Origin: Caldivirga sp. UBA161
Lineage (GTDB): Archaea > Thermoproteota > Thermoprotei > Thermoproteales > Thermocladiaceae
Reading direction: 5' to 3'
Assembly (NCBI RefSeq): GCF_002506515.1
Contig: NZ_DAXS01000006.1
Span: forward strand, 3,337-13,145
Length of the DNA stretch: 9,809 bases
Shown here one piece after another: positions 5,905-9,809 of this stretch; the first letter of the stretch is position 1, and each line of letters begins with the position of its first letter. A program made the translations under genes and the position numbers. Below the pieces are notes generated by a model. It saw nothing but the letters and a program-made list of their open reading frames with translations, did no database searches and was not told where the DNA came from.

Positions 5905-8900
5905 ATGCGTAATAGTAAGGGTAATGGCAGTAGTGGGGAGCCGCTGGTGCTTTACCATGGTATGTGCCCTAACTGCGGTGGCCCAGTCACCTCAGATAGG
6001 CTTAGGGATGGCTTACCATGCCACGCCTGCCTACCTGAAGGTTCAAGGTTAAGGGCAGCATCATTAAGGATAGTTCTAAGCGAGCTTAATAGGGAGGGTA
6101 GATTAGTTAGGCTTAGGGATGTTTTTAATCACTTAATGAAGTATGATGAGTTTAGTGAATTATTCAGGAAGGCAACCGGGGCATCAATGTGGGGTGCCCA
6201 GAGGTTTTGGGCTAAGAGGCTTATTAAGGGTAAGAGCTTCGCCATAATTGCACCCACAGGTAGTGGTAAGACTACCTTCGGTTTAGTGGCTTCAATGTAT
6301 GTAGCCAGTAAGGGGGGTAGGGTTCTCATGGTTTTTCCAACCTCAACGTTGGCTTACCAAGTGTTTAAGAGGGCTTTAGCGTATAGGGATTCTGCAGCCG
6401 TTAATGTTAAGGTGGTTACCTATAATGGCTTACTCAGCGAGAAGGATAAGAGTGAGGCGCTTAACATTATTAAGACTGGCGACTTCGACATACTCATTGT
6501 AACTAATGCCTTCCTACCTAAGGGTATGGAGATTCTCAGTAAGTATAGGTTTGACCTTATTTTCGTTGATGATGTCGACAGCGTTATGAAGGCTTCAAGC
6601 AGAAATATTGAGAGGCTACTGCAGCTGCTTGGCGTACCGAAGGAGGCCATTGATAAGGCGCTTGAGGTTGCCAAGATAAGTGACTTTAAGGAGAGGGAGA
6701 GTAAGGTTAGTGAATTAAGGAGAATCCTTGAAGGTAAGAAGATTGGTTCACTAATAGTTAGTGGTATGTTAACCAGAACTAGGAGGACAGCTAGGGCTGC
6801 ATTATTCAGGGAGATACTGGGTTTTGATGTGGGTGGTAGGGCTGAGGGACTTAGGAATGTGGTTGACTTGTACATTAAGCCTAAGGGTGACCCCAAGGCT
6901 ATTATCCTAGGCTTAATTAAGAGGCTTGGTGATGGTGGAATAATATACGTGCCCACTGACTTAGGTAGGGAATTCGCTGAGGAGTTGAGTAAATTCCTTA
7001 ATGATAATGGCATTAACGCTGGGCTTTACCTAAAGCCTAAGAGGAAGTTAATCGAGGGCTTTGAGGATGGTTCAATACCAGTCCTAATAGGCTTAGCCAC
7101 ATCTAGGTCAGCGCTGGTTAGGGGAATTGACCTACCCCATAGGATAAGGTATGTGGTGTTCGCGGGTGTGCCGAAGATACGGTTTAGGTTATCGCTTAAG
7201 GAGTTTAACCCAGGCCGCTACATAATGCTCCTTTCTTCACTTAGGGTTATTGCGCCAAGCGAGTACAAGACCAGGATTGATAAGGCTGTTTCAAGCCTAA
7301 GGAACATAATGAGTATGAGCCAGGACAGGATTAATAAGGTTATTGAAGCTGTGGAGAAGGGTGAGAACCTTCAGGGTTTCGATAAGTACGCCTCAGAAGT
7401 CATTAGTAATGCCATTAAGCTTGCCCAAGACCTATTAAGTAGGGATGATGTGAGGGAAGCCATGAGTAAGTCAATAGTCAGCATTCAGCGTATTGGTGAT
7501 GACATCTACGTCATTTTACCAGACTCACCAGCCTACATACAGGGTAGTGGTAGGACATCTAGAATGTACCTAGGTGGTATTACGCATGGTTTATCAGTGC
7601 TTATTGTTGATAATGAAGTAGTCTTCAATAGTTTAAGCAGGGACTTAAAGTACAGGTTAGTTGACTTTCAATTCATAAACTATGAAGAGTTTAATGTTTC
7701 TGACTTACTTAAAACCATTAATGAGGAGAGGGAATTAATAAGGCAAATAATGACCGGTAACGTGCCGCCAAGCATAAGCCAAGTTGATCCACTTAAGTCA
7801 GTCCTCGTGATTGTTGAATCACCCACTAAGGCTAGGACAATAGCCAACTTCTTCGGTAAACCAAGCATAAGGATGCTTGGTAATTTAATGGTCTATGAGG
7901 TCACTTCAGGCAACTTACTATTGAATATAATAGCAACTAAGGGTCATGTAGTTGAGTTAGCAACAGAGCAGTATACTCAAACGGTTAGCAGTGACGTGCA
8001 CTACGTGACTAAATTCATATCGAACGTAACCAAGAATTATTACTCAGTGTTGAAGATAGATGGTAACTTCATTCCAATATACTCAACAATAAAGCGTTGC
8101 CCAACCTGTGGCAGGTCATTCACCGACGACGTCAGTAAGTGCCCCTTCGATGGCACACCACTGGTGGATAGTAGTAATGTTATTGAAATGCTTAGGGACT
8201 TAGCCACTGAGGTTGACTTAGTCCTAGTGGGTACTGATCCTGACTCCGAGGGCGAGAAGATTGCTTGGGACGTATTCAACATGCTTAGGCCCTTCGTGCA
8301 GGATATTAGGAGGATAGAGTTCCATGAGGTAACTAAGAGAGCCATATTGAACGCATTAGCTAACCCAAGGGAGGTGAACAGTAATATGGTTAAGGCTCAG
8401 TTGGTTAGGCGTATTGAGGATAGGTGGATTGGCTTTGGTTTAAGTTCATACCTGCAGAGGGCGTTTAATGATAGGAACATGTCGGCTGGCAGGGTTCAGA
8501 CACCGGTGCTTAAGTGGATTATTGAGAGGTATATTGAGTATAGGAGGAATAGGGTGATTAGGTTAATTGTTAGGAAGAGGATTAGCGATGGTAAGGTTAT
8601 TGTGGTCTCCTTCGATAAAGTAACTAATGGTGATGACACCGCTAAGGTTAGGCATGACTTAAGGGATGTGGCTAAGGATAAGAAGGGGCTTAGGATAATA
8701 ATAACAAAGCTCAGCGAATCAGAGGAGGAGGTTAATCCACCACCACCCTTCACCACTGATTCAATGCTTACCGAAGCCACCGCTAGGCTTAGGGCAGGTA
8801 CAGAGGAGGTTATGAGGCTTGCACAGGAGTTGTTTGAAATGGGTCTAATAACATACCATAGGACTGACAGCACAAGGGTTTCTGCAGTGGGTATTAGTGT

Positions 8901-9759
8901 GGCTAAGGACTACATAACCAGTAGGTTTGGTGAAGGAGCCTTCGCGGCTAGGGAGTGGGGTATGGGTGAGGAGGGTGCTCATGAGTGCATTAGGCCAACT
9001 AGGCCTATTGATTCTGAGGAGCTTAGAAGCCTAATTGACAGCGGTGTACTTAAATTGAAGTTAACCAATAGGCACATTGCACTCTACGACTTAATATTCA
9101 GAAGATTCATGGCAAGCCAAATGCAGAGCGGCTTAGTTAAGAAGGTGAAGGTGGAGGTTAAGTTGATGCGTAATGGTAATGTGCTTTCAAGTAAGGTTGA
9201 TGAACTCGTAACAAGCGTGATTAGGAATGGTTTCCTAGCCATATACCCAACCATTAGAGTAATTCAATTCCCAGAATCATCAATGGAACTACCTGTAACT
9301 GAAGAGGATGAGGTTATTGTTAAGACAGTTCACACAACATACCCATACAGGGAGGGTGATATTGTTGCTGAGATGAAGAGGAGGAGGATAGGTAGGCCAT
9401 CCACCTACGCTAAGATAATAGAGACCCTTAAGAGGAGGGGTTACGTTAAGGCCCTTGGTTCAACAAAGGTGTTAATCCCAACTAAGCGTGGTGTGGCCGC
9501 ATACATTTGCTTATCGAACGATAAGGATGCAGCTAAGCTTTACTTAAGCACCAGGCGCAATAAGGTGCAGGAGAACACGGAATTCGAGAGCTTATTGAAG
9601 CAGTGCAACGTTAACTTCAAGTGCCTTATAAGTGAGGATAGGACAAGGATAGTTGAGGAGCATATGGATAATATTGAGAATGGGGATGAAGACTACCTAA
9701 CAGTCCTACATGAATTATTTAATGAAGCCGTTAAATACGGCATAATGCCGCAGACGTAA
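5905..9759 (+). CDS. rgy: Reverse gyrase (helicase-topoisomerase IA fusion)
   Basis: Introduces positive supercoils with ATP, protecting DNA at high temperature. The 1284 residues are complete, with no intein and no split. Order: zinc finger 1 (Cys21, Cys24, Cys39, Cys42); SF2 helicase-like domain with Gln99, Walker A APTGSGKTT (116-124), Walker B VDDVDS (221-226), SGMLTRTRR (286-294), RGIDLPHRIRYVVFAGVPK (406-424) and motif VI QGSGRTSR (546-553); topoisomerase IA with Toprim VIVESPTKA (635-643, Glu638), zinc finger 2 (Cys732, Cys735, Cys746, Asp749), DPDSE metal site (Asp778, Asp780, Glu782), SAGRVQTP (860-867) and ITYHRTDSTR (982-991) with catalytic Tyr984; then RRIGRPSTYAKI (1160-1171) and a C-terminal tail. 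A stop codon lies in frame just before the ATG (5896-5898), so ATG is the first possible ATG start. Oddities are the Cys-to-Asp change in finger 2 and an apparent insert near 1202-1240. The length is slightly above most family members. Confidence 0.99.
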   Translation: MRNSKGNGSSGEPLVLYHGMCPNCGGPVTSDRLRDGLPCHACLPEGSRLRAASLRIVLSELNREGRLVRLRDVFNHLMKYDEFSELFRKATGASMWGAQRFWAKRLIKGKSFAIIAPTGSGKTTFGLVASMYVASKGGRVLMVFPTSTLAYQVFKRALAYRDSAAVNVKVVTYNGLLSEKDKSEALNIIKTGDFDILIVTNAFLPKGMEILSKYRFDLIFVDDVDSVMKASSRNIERLLQLLGVPKEAIDKALEVAKISDFKERESKVSELRRILEGKKIGSLIVSGMLTRTRRTARAALFREILGFDVGGRAEGLRNVVDLYIKPKGDPKAIILGLIKRLGDGGIIYVPTDLGREFAEELSKFLNDNGINAGLYLKPKRKLIEGFEDGSIPVLIGLATSRSALVRGIDLPHRIRYVVFAGVPKIRFRLSLKEFNPGRYIMLLSSLRVIAPSEYKTRIDKAVSSLRNIMSMSQDRINKVIEAVEKGENLQGFDKYASEVISNAIKLAQDLLSRDDVREAMSKSIVSIQRIGDDIYVILPDSPAYIQGSGRTSRMYLGGITHGLSVLIVDNEVVFNSLSRDLKYRLVDFQFINYEEFNVSDLLKTINEERELIRQIMTGNVPPSISQVDPLKSVLVIVESPTKARTIANFFGKPSIRMLGNLMVYEVTSGNLLLNIIATKGHVVELATEQYTQTVSSDVHYVTKFISNVTKNYYSVLKIDGNFIPIYSTIKRCPTCGRSFTDDVSKCPFDGTPLVDSSNVIEMLRDLATEVDLVLVGTDPDSEGEKIAWDVFNMLRPFVQDIRRIEFHEVTKRAILNALANPREVNSNMVKAQLVRRIEDRWIGFGLSSYLQRAFNDRNMSAGRVQTPVLKWIIERYIEYRRNRVIRLIVRKRISDGKVIVVSFDKVTNGDDTAKVRHDLRDVAKDKKGLRIIITKLSESEEEVNPPPPFTTDSMLTEATARLRAGTEEVMRLAQELFEMGLITYHRTDSTRVSAVGISVAKDYITSRFGEGAFAAREWGMGEEGAHECIRPTRPIDSEELRSLIDSGVLKLKLTNRHIALYDLIFRRFMASQMQSGLVKKVKVEVKLMRNGNVLSSKVDELVTSVIRNGFLAIYPTIRVIQFPESSMELPVTEEDEVIVKTVHTTYPYREGDIVAEMKRRRIGRPSTYAKIIETLKRRGYVKALGSTKVLIPTKRGVAAYICLSNDKDAAKLYLSTRRNKVQENTEFESLLKQCNVNFKCLISEDRTRIVEEHMDNIENGDEDYLTVLHELFNEAVKYGIMPQT

Positions 9760-9809
9760 GACTTTAAGCAAATAATGTAATCTCTTACTTCAAGCATTAT
9801 GAAAAATGC
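9760..9809. other. Sequence after reverse gyrase, no callable gene
   Basis: Fifty AT-rich bases. An ATG at 9799-9801 opens a frame of only three complete codons before the window ends. A TATA-like CTTTAAG near 9762-9768 sits about 34 bases before it, so another leaderless plus-strand gene could start here, but this cannot be judged. No terminator is evident. Confidence 0.3.

Noticed and set aside
5795..6052. 85-codon plus-strand frame starting in the gap before reverse gyrase, with a TATA-like CTTATTAAC about 23 bases upstream.
   Set aside because: Most of it overlaps the conserved zinc finger region of reverse gyrase in another frame, and its composition matches no recognisable protein.
6420..7013. 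197-codon antisense frame inside reverse gyrase.
   Set aside because: It is a reverse-strand shadow, rich in Leu and Ser as expected from the codon usage of the sense gene; there is no promoter or ribosome binding site.

Overview
The window looks like chromosomal DNA of a hyperthermophilic crenarchaeon, most likely Thermoproteales (Caldivirga, Vulcanisaeta or Thermocladium type). Three things support this. A full reverse gyrase is present, which is a hallmark of hyperthermophiles. Operon-internal genes have GGTGA-type ribosome binding sites, while the lead genes have TATA elements about 29-35 bases before the start codon and no ribosome binding site (leaderless style). Base composition is moderately AT-rich, with AGG/AGA-rich arginine codons. 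The genus is an inference. The protein families are not in doubt.

Left part (1-4276, minus strand, read right to left): a tightly packed aromatic amino acid operon, in transcription order transketolase (tkt), chorismate mutase-prephenate dehydrogenase (tyrA), DAHP synthase (aroF) and 3-dehydroquinate synthase (aroB, cut by the left edge of the window). Junctions are a 2-base gap, a 4-base GTGA overlap and a 3-base ATGA-type overlap, so translation is probably coupled. The logic is clear: transketolase can supply erythrose 4-phosphate, DAHP synthase condenses it with phosphoenolpyruvate, AroB makes dehydroquinate, and the TyrA fusion acts after chorismate on the tyrosine branch.

Middle (4277-4486): a 210-base divergent promoter region. 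It holds a good TATA element for the aro operon and a weaker one for the gene to the right. It also has two GTTAACT repeats 33 bases apart and a 12-codon upstream reading frame whose product would contain one Phe, one Tyr and one Trp, and which overlaps the transketolase start. That frame is the most intriguing unexplained item here, though it could be chance.

Right part (4487-9759, plus strand): a GT4-type glycosyltransferase resembling eukaryotic ALG11, a 164-base intergenic stretch with a reverse gyrase promoter and a 10-base palindrome, then a complete 1284-residue reverse gyrase. The gyrase has all helicase and topoisomerase motifs. Its second zinc finger has Asp in place of the fourth Cys, and there seems to be a small extra segment near the C-terminus. 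The last 50 bases hold no gene that can be called.

No mobile element, CRISPR array, tRNA, rRNA or defence system was seen. I find no wholly new system. The notable points are variants of known proteins and a possible regulatory leader.
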